From Singulisphaera sp. GP187 (GTDB lineage Bacteria; Planctomycetota; Planctomycetia; Isosphaerales; Isosphaeraceae), in NCBI RefSeq assembly GCF_900129635.1, contig NZ_FSRB01000002.1, positions 462,727 to 526,726 of the forward strand: 64,000 nucleotides of DNA. Reading direction: 5' to 3'. The notes beneath the pieces were generated by a model. It saw only the letters and a list, made by a program, of their open reading frames with translations. It had not been told where the DNA came from and did not search any database. Below, piece by piece: positions 32,143 to 40,447 of the stretch. Position numbers and translations under genes: made by a program. Each line of letters starts with the position of its first letter. The first letter of the stretch is position 1.

Positions 32143-33690
32143 ATGTCCGACGATCCCTATTTGCGACTGACGAATATTGGTCATTGCCGGATCCTGTCGC
32201 GGCTTGGCGAAGGCGGAATGGGGGTCGTCTACAAGGGGCATCACACGGACCTCGACCTGGACGTGGCCGTGAAGTTTCTCCACCCGCAACGGGTCCAGGC
32301 GGCCGAGGCGCCGGAGCGGTTCCTCCGCGAAGCCAGGCTGGCCGCCCGGTTGAACCACCCGGGAATCGTCCGGGTGTTCGACTGCGGCGAGACTGACGGG
32401 TATTATTATATCGTGATGGAGTTTGTGGACGGCCAGAGCTTGGCGGACCACATCGTGGAACGCAAGGCGGTCCCGGTCGCCCGAGCCTTGCAGATTGCCG
32501 AGGCCGTGGCCCGGGCGCTGGGCACGGCGTTCGACCAGATCGGGGTGATCCACCGCGATATCAAGCCGGCGAACATCCTGCTCACGACGGCAGGCGCGGT
32601 GAAGCTGGCCGACCTCGGCCTGGCCAAGATCGTGGCCGACCTGGACGCCACCGTGGCGTATACCTCGGCCGGGATCGCGCTCGGAACGCCCAGCTATATG
32701 TCGCCGGAGCAGTTCGACGACGCCAGTCAAGTCGATCTCCGGGCCGACATCTTCTCCCTCGGCGCCACCTTGTACCACATGCTCGCGGGCGAGCTGCCGT
32801 TCAAGGGGACCTCGCTGTTCCGGATCCTGAAACAGGTTCAAGAGGCCGACCCTGACCCGCTCCCAGCCACGGTGCCCGGCACGGTGGGAGCGATCGTCGC
32901 CCGGATGATGGCCAAACGACCGGAGGACCGGTTTCAGACCTATCCGGAATTGATCGAGGCCCTCAGCGGGGCACAACGGTCGCTGGGGGACGACACGCTC
33001 ATCTCGACGCGGACGCTTCTCAAGCCGTCGACCACCACGATCATCCCCGCCCCCAAGCTCACCGGGCGGACGATCCGCGCGGCCTCGCCGACCGAGAACC
33101 GGGCGCTCTTGGTCGTCGATGTTCAGAATGATTTCTGCCCCCATGGCGCACTCGCCGTGCCCGAAGGGGACCTGGTCGTTCCGATCATCAATAAGCTCTC
33201 CCGCCGCTTCACCCATGTCATCCTGACGCAGGACTGGCACTGCGACGATCACCTGTCGTTCGCCTCCTCGCATCCGGGCATGAAGCCAATGACGTTGATC
33301 GAGCTTCATTACGGGCCGCAAATCCTCTGGCCCGACCACTGCGTGCAAGGCACCCCAGGCGCTCAGTTCCACCCCGACCTGGACCTGGATCGCTGCGACA
33401 TGATCATCCGTAAAGGTTATCGCCGCGACATCGATTCCTACTCCGCGTTCTTTGAGAACGACCGGCAGACGCCAACCGGCCTGGCCGGTTACTTGCGGGA
33501 GCGCGGACTGACCCGGTTGTTCATCGTGGGCCTGGCCACCGATTTCTGCGTCGCCTATTCCGCCATCGATGCCTGCCGGTTGGGATTTGAAGTGACCGTC
33601 ATTGAAAACGCTTGCCGAGGCATCGACGTGGAAGGCTCGCTCGCCGCGAGCTGGCAGCAAATGGCCGAGGCCGGCGTGATCCGGGCGTGA
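32143..33690 (+). CDS. Ser/Thr protein kinase fused to a nicotinamidase domain
   Basis: A 515-residue fusion. Residues 15-280 are a complete Hanks-type kinase: glycine loop GEGGMGVVYKG (22-32), Lys44 in VAVKF, Glu63, catalytic HRDIKPANIL (137-146), DLG in place of DFG (157-159), SPE (187-189). After a linker (281-318) residues 319-515 form an isochorismatase-fold nicotinamidase: Asp326 (LLVVDVQNDF), metal ligands Asp364/His366/His370 (QDWHCDDHLSFAS), Lys424 (IIRKGY) and nucleophile Cys469 (LATDFCV). Both active sites look intact. Nicotinamidase converts nicotinamide to nicotinate in NAD salvage. There is no membrane segment. The ATG at 32143 has AAGG 9 bases upstream. No frameshift separates the parts, so the fusion looks genuine; I do not recall this arrangement as described. 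Confidence 0.9.
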   Translation: MSDDPYLRLTNIGHCRILSRLGEGGMGVVYKGHHTDLDLDVAVKFLHPQRVQAAEAPERFLREARLAARLNHPGIVRVFDCGETDGYYYIVMEFVDGQSLADHIVERKAVPVARALQIAEAVARALGTAFDQIGVIHRDIKPANILLTTAGAVKLADLGLAKIVADLDATVAYTSAGIALGTPSYMSPEQFDDASQVDLRADIFSLGATLYHMLAGELPFKGTSLFRILKQVQEADPDPLPATVPGTVGAIVARMMAKRPEDRFQTYPELIEALSGAQRSLGDDTLISTRTLLKPSTTTIIPAPKLTGRTIRAASPTENRALLVVDVQNDFCPHGALAVPEGDLVVPIINKLSRRFTHVILTQDWHCDDHLSFASSHPGMKPMTLIELHYGPQILWPDHCVQGTPGAQFHPDLDLDRCDMIIRKGYRRDIDSYSAFFENDRQTPTGLAGYLRERGLTRLFIVGLATDFCVAYSAIDACRLGFEVTVIENACRGIDVEGSLAASWQQMAEAGVIRA

Positions 33691-33986
33691 GAACCCGGGA
33701 CCACGATTGCAACCGCGTAGCGAATCGCGTCCCGGGCAATCGACGGGGGAAATTCTTTGTCTGTTTTGCCCTCTTTGCCTAATCCTTTGTGTGACCGCGG
33801 ATGCACCGATCGGCCGGGACGCCGGGGATTCCAAGGCAACTTGAGATGCGTGGTCTAAGTTGTTATCTTGAGCACAGTTAATTCCGCATGCCGACTCGAG
33901 AGCCTCCGTGGTCTTTGCGCCGGGGGCCGGTTGCCATGCGGGTCATTAGAAACAAGAAGAACGGTTCCGATCGAGGACGAAAGACT

Positions 33987-34481
33987 ATGGCCAGGCCGAG
34001 CGTTTACTTCGACATCAGCATCGACGGCACCCCCTCCGGACGCATTACCTTCGAACTGTACAACGACGTGGTGCCCGAGACCGCCGAGAACTTTCGCGCC
34101 TTGTGCACCCACGAGAAGGGGTTCGGCTACAAAGGTTCTTCGTTCCACCGCGTGATTCCCAAGTTCATGCTCCAAGGGGGCGACTTCACCAACCACAACG
34201 GGACCGGTGGCAAGTCGATCTATGGAAATAAGTTCAAGGACGAGAACTTCCAGCTCAAGCACGATAAACCGTTCCTCCTGTCGATGGCCAACGCCGGCCC
34301 GAACACGAACGGCTCGCAGTTCTTCATCACCACGGTGATCACCGATTGGTTGGACGGCAAGCACGTCGTCTTCGGCGAAGTGACCGAGGGCTCCGACCTG
34401 GTCAAGAAGATCGAAGCCCTGGGCTCGAGCAGCGGGAAGCCGCAGGCCAAGATCACCATCGACGCCGCCGGCGAAGTTTGA
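33987..34481 (+). CDS. Peptidylprolyl cis-trans isomerase, cyclophilin type
   Basis: A 164-residue single-domain cyclophilin without a signal peptide. Active-site motifs are FHRVIPKFMLQGGDF (Arg, Phe, Met, Gln) and the NTNGSQFFIT and WLDGKHVVFGEV segments, matching cytosolic eukaryote-like cyclophilin A throughout. The start at ATG 33987 (MARPSVYFDISIDG) matches the family N terminus; an earlier GTG at 33888 would add unrelated residues. It speeds proline isomerisation during protein folding. It is a single gene, with spacers of about 300 and 200 bases on either side. Confidence 0.93.
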   Translation: MARPSVYFDISIDGTPSGRITFELYNDVVPETAENFRALCTHEKGFGYKGSSFHRVIPKFMLQGGDFTNHNGTGGKSIYGNKFKDENFQLKHDKPFLLSMANAGPNTNGSQFFITTVITDWLDGKHVVFGEVTEGSDLVKKIEALGSSSGKPQAKITIDAAGEV

Positions 34482-34685
34482 GCTGAAGTCGCACCTCGAG
34501 TTAGGACTAACGTCGAGGCGGAATCTCACGCGGCGGCGAACGCCCCGCGGCCGGGTTCCGACTCGACGCGATTTTTTTCGAAGGTCGGAGCAAGGTGCAT
34601 TCGGCGATTACGTGGACTTCGCGGTTTGAACTCACCGTCCAAGGAGTCGCCCGGCCGGGCCGTTGAGATTCAGGACCTGGGGAAG

Positions 34686-35603
34686 TCAGTAGGCGTCCGC
34701 GTCGAGGATCTCGCCGCCGGCTCGGGTGCAGAGGGCGTGATAGACGTCCAGGGCGATTGTCGACCGGACGAACCGGACTGATCCGTCGGCGAAGAGGAAG
34801 TTGCCTCCGCCGCTGTGCGGGCTGTAGAAGTCATCCGGCGCGGTTCCTTGGGCGTTGAAGCCGACGTCGCCGGCGTGGGCGACCACCAACTCGCCGCCGT
34901 GGCCGATCGAATGGTAGTCGGGGATGCCGGCCGGGGCATCGTCGGAAAACGAGCTGATTCCGCCATCCGGTGCGCCGACCCAGGGGGTTTTGACCAAGCA
35001 GGCCCCGCGCTCGCCGATGGCGATGGTGGAACTGGTCCCGTCGAGAATCTCGGAGTGTCGGACCACCAGGTTCCTTCGGAACAGGCCGTCCCCCCGATCC
35101 GGGAAATCGTCGATTTCAAGCCCGGCACCGAAGCAGGCCGCATAGCTGTTGGTGTGGAAAATGCCGACCGGCGGGTTGCCATCGCGTACGACCGTGAAGA
35201 GGCCGGCGTCGCGGTCCGCCGGGCAGATGTAGACACCGGTCGCGGCCTGCCGAGTCGTCAGGTTCGCGGTCTGCTCGACGGGGAGCTGGAAGTTGGCTGT
35301 GTTGTAGAGCGGGACCTGCTCGATCTGGGCAAGAATCAGGGTGGCCCAACTCCAGCCCGGGCTCGTCTGGTAAGTGTTCGGACTTGGGGTCGCGACGTAT
35401 CCCATCGGCAAGGCGCCGTGGACCTCGTGATAGTTCATCAAGGCGATTCCCATCTGCTTGAGATTGTTGACGCATCGGATCCGGAGCGCCGCTTCACGGG
35501 CCGCCTGGACGGCGGGCAAGAGCAACGCCCCCAGGACGCCGACGATCGCCAGAACGACCAGGATCTCAATCAGACTGAACCCTCGGCGTGCCCTTGCCAT
35601 CAC
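34686..35603 (-). CDS. DUF1559 domain protein with prepilin-type N-terminal motif
   Basis: A 305-residue protein. The leader RRGFSLIEILVVLAIVGVLGALLLPAVQAAREAALR (about residues 6-41) is a prepilin-type methylation site with its hydrophobic helix, followed by CVNNLKQMGIALMNYHEVHG. The C-terminal H-x9-G box is FYSPHSGGGNFLFADGSVRFV. It differs from the riboswitch-controlled copy in having FSLIE rather than FTLIE. It lies 114 bases downstream of the ECF sigma factor gene on the same strand and might depend on it, which is an inference from position. The function of the family is unproven. Confidence 0.88.
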   Translation of the reverse strand: MMARARRGFSLIEILVVLAIVGVLGALLLPAVQAAREAALRIRCVNNLKQMGIALMNYHEVHGALPMGYVATPSPNTYQTSPGWSWATLILAQIEQVPLYNTANFQLPVEQTANLTTRQAATGVYICPADRDAGLFTVVRDGNPPVGIFHTNSYAACFGAGLEIDDFPDRGDGLFRRNLVVRHSEILDGTSSTIAIGERGACLVKTPWVGAPDGGISSFSDDAPAGIPDYHSIGHGGELVVAHAGDVGFNAQGTAPDDFYSPHSGGGNFLFADGSVRFVRSTIALDVYHALCTRAGGEILDADAY

Positions 35604-35717
35604 TTCTCCTCCCGAATCTTCGGTGGACCGGAACCATGTTGTTTTAAAGTCAATATTTGGGTTTGCGAATAAGTGATGATTGATGGAATCGACTTTGTCA
35701 GGATTGTGATTCCCAGG

Positions 35718-36557
35718 TCAGTGGCACGCCTTCCGGGCCGCCTCGATCAGCCAAGCGAGCCAGGTCCCCCGGTGTGGTGCCGGTAAAATCAACATCAGTG
35801 CAATTCCCGACCCGAGGAGTGCCGAGGCTGTGCTCGCGATCAGGCCGACCCGAGGGATCGGCCTCGGTTGAGCCCGAACGGGTGAGCGCCGGATCTGGCT
35901 CTGTTGCCGGCTGGCTGCGTTCAGGGTGGCCTGGGCGAGCCGAGGTGGGATCACCTTCGCCGACGCGCGGTCGGGCCAGAGCATGAGGAGAAGCAATGGG
36001 GTGAGTGTGAGGCCGCGACGGTCGAGCCGGGATTGGAGCCGTTCGCGACCGCGCGCGAGCCGTTCCTTCACGGTGCTCGTGGGGCAGCCGATGAGCTGAG
36101 CCGCCTCGTTGGTGGTCCTGCCGTCGAGGTAGCAAAGCCGGATCGGTTCGCGGAGCTTGGCCGGGAGCCGATCGATTTCCTCGTGGAGGGCGCGATGAAC
36201 CTCGTCGGCTTCCACCTGGGAGTCGCCCGTCACCTCCGTCGTTTGTCGAACCTTGTACTCGCGAATTCGGCGCCGGCTCGTGTCGACCCGTGATCGAACG
36301 GCAATTCGGTGCGCGACGCCGTGGAGCCAGGGGCCGAGCGAATCCCGCTTGCAGATCGAACTGGCTTTGCCCGCGAGCAAGAGGAAGGTGGATTGGAAGG
36401 CATCCTCCGCATCCTGGGATTGCCCGAGGACCTGTCGGCAGACGCGCCACACCCTGGGGCCGTGCCGGGCCATGAGTGTCTCGAACGCTTTCGCGTCGCG
36501 GTCCTCGACGAAGATGCGGAGCAACTCACTGTCACTGGCTGCGATCATGGCTGTCAT
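35718..36557 (-). CDS. ECF-type RNA polymerase sigma factor with C-terminal membrane segment
   Basis: A 279-residue protein. Sigma region 2 is at about residues 20-95 (FETLMARHGPRVWRVCRQVLGQSQDAEDAFQSTFLLLAGKA), region 4 at about 128-180 (LPAKLREPIRLCYLDGRTTNEAAQLIGCPTSTVKERLARGRERL). The remaining C-terminal extension includes a hydrophobic stretch LIASTASALLGSGIALMLILPA (about 238-260), probably a membrane segment. Planctomycetes have many ECF factors with such extensions, thought to tether the factor or replace an anti-sigma partner. No separate anti-sigma gene is adjacent. Confidence 0.88.
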   Translation of the reverse strand: MTAMIAASDSELLRIFVEDRDAKAFETLMARHGPRVWRVCRQVLGQSQDAEDAFQSTFLLLAGKASSICKRDSLGPWLHGVAHRIAVRSRVDTSRRRIREYKVRQTTEVTGDSQVEADEVHRALHEEIDRLPAKLREPIRLCYLDGRTTNEAAQLIGCPTSTVKERLARGRERLQSRLDRRGLTLTPLLLLMLWPDRASAKVIPPRLAQATLNAASRQQSQIRRSPVRAQPRPIPRVGLIASTASALLGSGIALMLILPAPHRGTWLAWLIEAARKACH

Positions 36558-36803
36558 CCCATCGTCATCAGTGATGAGGCCCGGCCCCCTTGAGATAGTG
36601 CAACGGAGCGCCGCTTTGGTCGGATCTTTCTTTTTGGATTTTTTTGGGGAAGCCGTTCGCTCACTCGCTCCCGAGGAAAATTGCGCTGGGGCCGAAGAAA
36701 CCGTCGACCGCCGCCGGCCTTCCCCGCACTACTCTGGTGAACGGGGCGGACGTCGTTTTATCGTCCCGTTGGGATGGAAATGCCTGATGCTGGAGAACTC
36801 GTC

Positions 36804-37550
36804 ATGCATGATGATAACTCGACTCGCAACTTGAGCGTAGCCCAGGGCGCGACGGGGCCTGATTCGCGGCGGTTGTTCCTCCGAGGGGCGACCGCGGCAG
36901 CCTTACCGAGCCTGATTGTGGCGACGTCGTCGAACCTGCTGGCTGCGAATCCGAAGCCCAAGCCCAAGCCGAAACCGATCCCCCTTTCCTCTGTCCAGGT
37001 TGACCGGGCGGTGGTTCGGGTCTTGATCCATGAGATCCAGAATGACGAGGCGGACCACGTCACGATCCTCCAGAAGTTGCTCGATGACTCGGGCAATCCG
37101 CTGACCCCAAAGATCCGGCCGACGCCGGTTTTGAACCTGTCCAACCTCGTTCAGCACAATCTCCGCTCGTTTCTGATGACGGCCGCCGCCTTTGAGAACA
37201 CGGGCTCGGGGACGTATGGGGGAGCGCTTTTCGCCGTCCAGCAGACCAACGAATACTTCCCTACCGCCGTCGGACTCTGCACCGTCGAGTCGCGTCACGC
37301 CTCGTTTTTGAATGCGCTCCTCAGTCAACCGCTTGTTCCCGACTTTGCGCCCGTCGAGTCCCCGATCGCACAGGGAGTCACCCTGTCACGCGTCGCCCCT
37401 TTCGTCTCCGACCCGGTGGTCGGGCTTCCCTCGTTCGACCCGGTCAACTCGTCGGACCCCAACAACTTCCGGATCCTCGACTTCCTCCTGTTCCTGGAAT
37501 ACATCGAGGCCGCGTTCTATCGGATCAATGTCCCGCGGTTCTTCCCCTGA
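36804..37550 (+). CDS. Ferritin-like domain protein, Tat-exported
   Basis: A 248-residue protein with a twin-arginine signal (SRRLFLRGATAAALPSLIVA), a proline/lysine spacer (PKPKPKPKPIPL) and a helical core resembling the ferritin_2/desiccation-related fold: VLIHEIQNDEADHVTILQKLL (Glu and His as possible metal ligands), FLMTAAAFENTGSGTYGGAL and CTVESRHASFLNALL. It ends in FRILDFLLFLEYIEAAFYRINVPRFFP. The start at ATG 36804 has GGAG 9 bases upstream; an ATG at 36774 is in frame but lacks a site. Its 3' end and stop codon lie inside a 48-bp tandem duplication. Confidence 0.78.
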   Translation: MHDDNSTRNLSVAQGATGPDSRRLFLRGATAAALPSLIVATSSNLLAANPKPKPKPKPIPLSSVQVDRAVVRVLIHEIQNDEADHVTILQKLLDDSGNPLTPKIRPTPVLNLSNLVQHNLRSFLMTAAAFENTGSGTYGGALFAVQQTNEYFPTAVGLCTVESRHASFLNALLSQPLVPDFAPVESPIAQGVTLSRVAPFVSDPVVGLPSFDPVNSSDPNNFRILDFLLFLEYIEAAFYRINVPRFFP

Positions 37551-37622
37551 GTGATACGGACGGACCATGGCCGTAATGTCCCGCGGTTCTTCCCCTGAGT
37601 GATACGGACGGACCATGGCCGT
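37527..37622. repeat. 48-bp perfect tandem duplication at the 3' end of the ferritin-like gene
   Basis: Bases 37527-37574 are repeated exactly as 37575-37622. The unit covers the last codons, the TGA stop and 24 downstream bases. Translation ends in the first copy, so the protein is not extended. Perfect identity indicates a recent slip or unequal exchange. Confidence 0.9.
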
Positions 37623-38084
37623 CAGGACACCCGCCTTCCTTCGATTGAAGGACTGCGATGGTCGAATGCAGGCATAGACGAACGGCAGTGTCCTTCCACA
37701 CCGACCTATTCCCTCCCCTCCGCATGCTCCGCGAAAATGGGAGTGAACCCGAGTCTGATTGGTCTTTGGAATGCGACCAAGTGTTCACTCAGATTGCCAC
37801 CCCGGACGCGCCCCACTCGCCGGTCTTTGGGAGCTGACGGACTCGGACGGGGCGATTTCGGTCCCGCCGCTGGATGCGGCTGGCCTGCATAGGTGTGCTG
37901 ATTGATTGAAACCGGTCAAGACATGACGATGCGCCTCAAGCAAATCGCAGTCTTCGCCAACCGGCGATATGCCCGTCGCAGGGCGAATATGTCTTGGCCA
38001 AGAACTGGCCATTATGTGGACCCCTTTTGATAAAAAAGGATCCACCTCCAGGTTGTTGTGGTCGACCTGGGTCTGTTCAATCAG

Positions 38085-38156
38085 TTGCGCCGGGCGGAAT
38101 CGAACCACCTACCTCCAGGTTATGAGCCTGGCGAGCTACCGGTGCTCTACAGCGCA
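38085..38156 (-). tRNA. tRNA-Met (CAT), initiator-like, copy 1
   Basis: The 72-base cloverleaf folds fully: acceptor TGCGCTG/CGGCGCA, D stem GAGC/GCTC, anticodon arm CCAGG-CTCATAA-CCTGG, T arm GGTGG-TTCGATT-CCGCC, discriminator A. The A11:U24 pair and overall similarity to bacterial initiator tRNA point to tRNA-fMet, although position 1:72 is U-A and the anticodon stem has A-U, G-C, G-C rather than three G-C pairs. CCA is not encoded. Elongator Met or lysidine-Ile remain possible. Confidence 0.9.
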
Positions 38157-38161
38157 CACGT

Positions 38162-38190
38162 ACATTAACCGGTCCCGCCCCAGCTGTCAA
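38162..38190 (-). promoter_or_regulatory. Sigma-70-type promoter of tRNA copy 1
   Basis: Minus strand TTGACA (38185-38190), 17-base spacer, TAATGT (38162-38167), ending 5 bases before the mature 5' end. Confidence 0.8.
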
Positions 38191-38608
38191 TGGAGAGCCG
38201 CCCTGAATGTCGCAAGCTGAGCAACAACATTGATTTGCGGATTACTTCGCCGAAGCGATCGCCCACCCCTGTCTCGAGTCCTTCGCGTGGAAGTGGGGCG
38301 TTTGACCTGTTTCGTTCGCCCTGCAAGGCGAGCAAGGAGCGTCAGCGCCCTGCCCCTCTCCGCAAAGCCGTTCTGACTTGCTCGTCGCCAAGTGCTTCCT
38401 GGGACCGCGGGCGAATCCAAAGTCGTTTGGTCCCTGCACCGCCAACAGGCTGGCCTTGTGGGGCTCAAGGCGGCCCACCTGTGTCGAACGGAAATTGTCT
38501 CTTGGCCAAGAACTGGCCATCACACGGACCCCTTTTGATGAAAAAGGATCCGACTCCCAGGTCGTTGTGATCGGCGTGTCGCCGTTCGACCTGGGTTAGT
38601 TCAGTCAG

Positions 38609-38680
38609 TTGCGCCGGGCGGAATCGAACCACCTACCTCCAGGTTATGAGCCTGGCGAGCTACCGGTGCTCTACAGCGCA
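38609..38680 (-). tRNA. tRNA-Met (CAT), initiator-like, copy 2
   Basis: Identical in all 72 bases to copy 1, with the same cloverleaf. It has its own TTGACA/TAATGT promoter and a full-length downstream hairpin (38556-38595). Confidence 0.9.
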
Positions 38681-38685
38681 CACGT

Positions 38686-38714
38686 ACATTAACCGGTCCC
38701 GCTCCGGCTGTCAA
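38686..38714 (-). promoter_or_regulatory. Sigma-70-type promoter of tRNA copy 2
   Basis: Minus strand TTGACA (38709-38714), 17-base spacer, TAATGT (38686-38691). Confidence 0.8.
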
Positions 38715-38900
38715 TGTCGACCTGCCCTGAATGTTGCAAGCTGAACAGCAACATTAATTTGCGGATTGCCTCGCCGAAGCGATCGCCCACCCCTGTCTCG
38801 AGTTGTTCGCATTGAAGTGGGGCGTTTGGCCCATTTCGCTCGCCTTGCAAGGCGAGCGGGTCCGCAAAGCCGCTCTCACTTGCTCCCAGTCAGGTGCTTC

Positions 38901-38985
38901 CTGGGACCGCGGGCGTCCCGCCCGCTCTTGTGTTGAATTGAAAATATCAAATGGAATTGCGGGCGGGTCGCCCGCGGTCCCAGGG
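38901..38985. repeat. Family A inverted repeat between tRNA copies 2 and 3
   Basis: CTGGGACCGCGGGCGTCCCG at the left and CGGGTCGCCCGCGGTCCCAG at the right enclose an AT-rich loop (TTGTGTTGAATTGAAAATAT). It is close in sequence to the copy at 39956-40047. Confidence 0.8.
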
Positions 38986-39201
38986 GGAGGCGAGCGAATC
39001 CAAAGTCATTTAGCCCCTGCTCACCATTCGCAATGTGAGACGAAGCGAGGTCTGTCCTCGCCATGGCCCACCTGTGTCGAATGGAAATTGTCTCTTGGCC
39101 AAGGACAGGCCAGCATGCGGATCCCTTTTGATAAAAAAAGGACCCGTCCCCAGGTCGTTGTGATCGGCGTGTCGCCGTTCGATCTGGGTCTGCTCAGTCA
39201 G

Positions 39202-39273
39202 TTGCGCCGGGCGGAATCGAACCACCTACCTCCAGGTTATGAGCCTGGCGAGCTACCGGTGCTCTACAGCGCA
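39202..39273 (-). tRNA. tRNA-Met (CAT), initiator-like, copy 3
   Basis: Identical to copy 1 over the mature tRNA. Promoter present; the downstream hairpin is conserved with small changes in its loop. Confidence 0.9.
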
Positions 39274-39278
39274 CACGT

Positions 39279-39307
39279 ACATTAACCGGTCCTGCCCCGG
39301 CTGTCAA
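39279..39307 (-). promoter_or_regulatory. Sigma-70-type promoter of tRNA copy 3
   Basis: Minus strand TTGACA (39302-39307), 17-base spacer, TAATGT (39279-39284). Confidence 0.8.
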
Positions 39308-39417
39308 TGTCGACCTGCCCTGAATGGTGCAAATAGCTTTGTACCATTGGTTTGCGCATCGTTTCACCGGATCCGTTTTTTCCGGCGACAGCGTCACTGT
39401 GTGTCCAACAATTCCTG

Positions 39418-39487
39418 TGGGGTGGGCACGGTCCACCATACTTATCTTCTCGTTTAGCACAGAGATTGGGATGGTGGGCCGTGGCCG
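39418..39487. repeat. Family B inverted repeat, degenerate, between tRNA copies 3 and 4
   Basis: GTGGGGTGGGCACGGTCCACC at the left and GGTGGGCCGTGG at the right match family B arms imperfectly. Confidence 0.55.
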
Positions 39488-39641
39488 CCCGCCGGGAGGG
39501 AGTCTCAAGCTTCCCCGCGAACGCGAATTGTCCCTTGACCAAGAACTGGCCATCATGCGGACCCCTTTTGATGAAAAAGGATCCGACTCCCAGGTCGTTG
39601 TGATCGGCGTGTCGCCGTTCGACCTGGGTTAGTTCAGTCAG

Positions 39642-39713
39642 TTGCGCCGGGCGGAATCGAACCACCTACCTCCAGGTTATGAGCCTGGCGAGCTACCGGT
39701 GCTCTACAGCGCA
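39642..39713 (-). tRNA. tRNA-Met (CAT), initiator-like, copy 4
   Basis: Identical to copy 1 over the mature tRNA, with its own promoter. The spacer to copy 3 is the shortest and contains the degenerate family B repeat. Confidence 0.9.
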
Positions 39714-39718
39714 CACGT

Positions 39719-39747
39719 ACATTAACCGGTCCCACCCCGGCTGTCAA
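39719..39747 (-). promoter_or_regulatory. Sigma-70-type promoter of tRNA copy 4
   Basis: Minus strand TTGACA (39742-39747), 17-base spacer, TAATGT (39719-39724). Confidence 0.8.
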
Positions 39748-39955
39748 TGTCGACCTGCCCTGAATGTCGCAAGCTGAGCAGTATCATGAATTTGTAGATC
39801 GCTTCGCGGGAGCGAAGCTCGCCCCCTGTCCTTGTGACTTCGCATTGGCGTGGGGTGGATTGGCCCGTTTCGCTCGCCTGCAAGGCGAGCGGGTGGCGTC
39901 CATTCCCCGTCCCTCTCCGCAAAGCCGTTCTTACTTGCTTCTCGCCAGGTGCTTC

Positions 39956-40047
39956 CTGGGACCGCGGGCGTCCCGCCCGCTCTTGTGTTGAATTGAAATA
40001 TCAGATCAAATCAAATTGAATTGCAGGCGGGTCGCCCGCGGTCCCAA
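39956..40047. repeat. Family A inverted repeat between tRNA copies 4 and 5
   Basis: It has the same arms as the copy at 38901-38985, with a slightly longer AT-rich loop. The shared position relative to the tRNA units suggests the repeat was present before part of the array was duplicated. Confidence 0.8.
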
Positions 40048-40254
40048 GGGGAGGCGAGCGAATCCAAAGTCGTTTGGTCCCTGCACCGCCAACAGACTGG
40101 CCTTGTGGGGCTCAAGGCGACCCACCTGTGTCGAACGGGAATTTTCCCTTGGCCAAGAACTGGCCATCACACGGACCCCTTTTGATGAAAAAGGATCCGT
40201 CCCCAGGTCTTTGTGATCGGCGGCTCGTCGTTCGACCTGGGTTAGTTCAGTCAG

Positions 40255-40326
40255 TTGCGCCGGGCGGAATCGAACCACCTACCTCCAGGTTATGAGCCTG
40301 GCGAGCTACCGGTGCTCTACAGCGCA
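40255..40326 (-). tRNA. tRNA-Met (CAT), initiator-like, copy 5
   Basis: Identical to copy 1 over the mature tRNA. It is the copy nearest the folate genes, with its promoter ending about 90 bases from the folA stop. The spacer to copy 4 carries a family A repeat. Confidence 0.9.
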
Positions 40327-40331
40327 CACGT

Positions 40332-40360
40332 ACATTAACCGGTCCTGCCCCGGCTGTCAA
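40332..40360 (-). promoter_or_regulatory. Sigma-70-type promoter of tRNA copy 5
   Basis: Minus strand TTGACA (40355-40360), 17-base spacer, TAATGT (40332-40337). Confidence 0.8.
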
Positions 40361-40447
40361 TGTGGAGCTGTCGTGAATGTTAAGATTTGGATCGCATGAA
40401 TTTATCGCATGTGAATAAATTGCTAGATTGAGAACCCCGAGGAAACT

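Larger units (their letters stand above)
37996..40361 (-). repeat. Five-unit tandem array of tRNA transcription units
   Basis: Five units repeat at intervals of 524, 593, 440 and 613 bases. On the minus strand each has a promoter, the 72-base tRNA, a hairpin with CCCAGGTCG/CGACCTGGG arms (38556-38595 in the second unit), a second hairpin around GGATCCTTTTT/AAAAGGGGTCC, and a TGGCCAGTTCTTGGCCA dyad. The first unit has a shortened first hairpin. Spacers differ and contain family A repeats (38901-38985, 39956-40047) and a degenerate family B repeat (39418-39487). No protein gene is found from 37551 to 40447. Confidence 0.85.

Noticed and set aside
37996..40361. CRISPR-like regular repeats
   Set aside because: The repeat unit is a tRNA transcription unit of several hundred bases with long uneven spacers, not a short direct repeat with unique short spacers.
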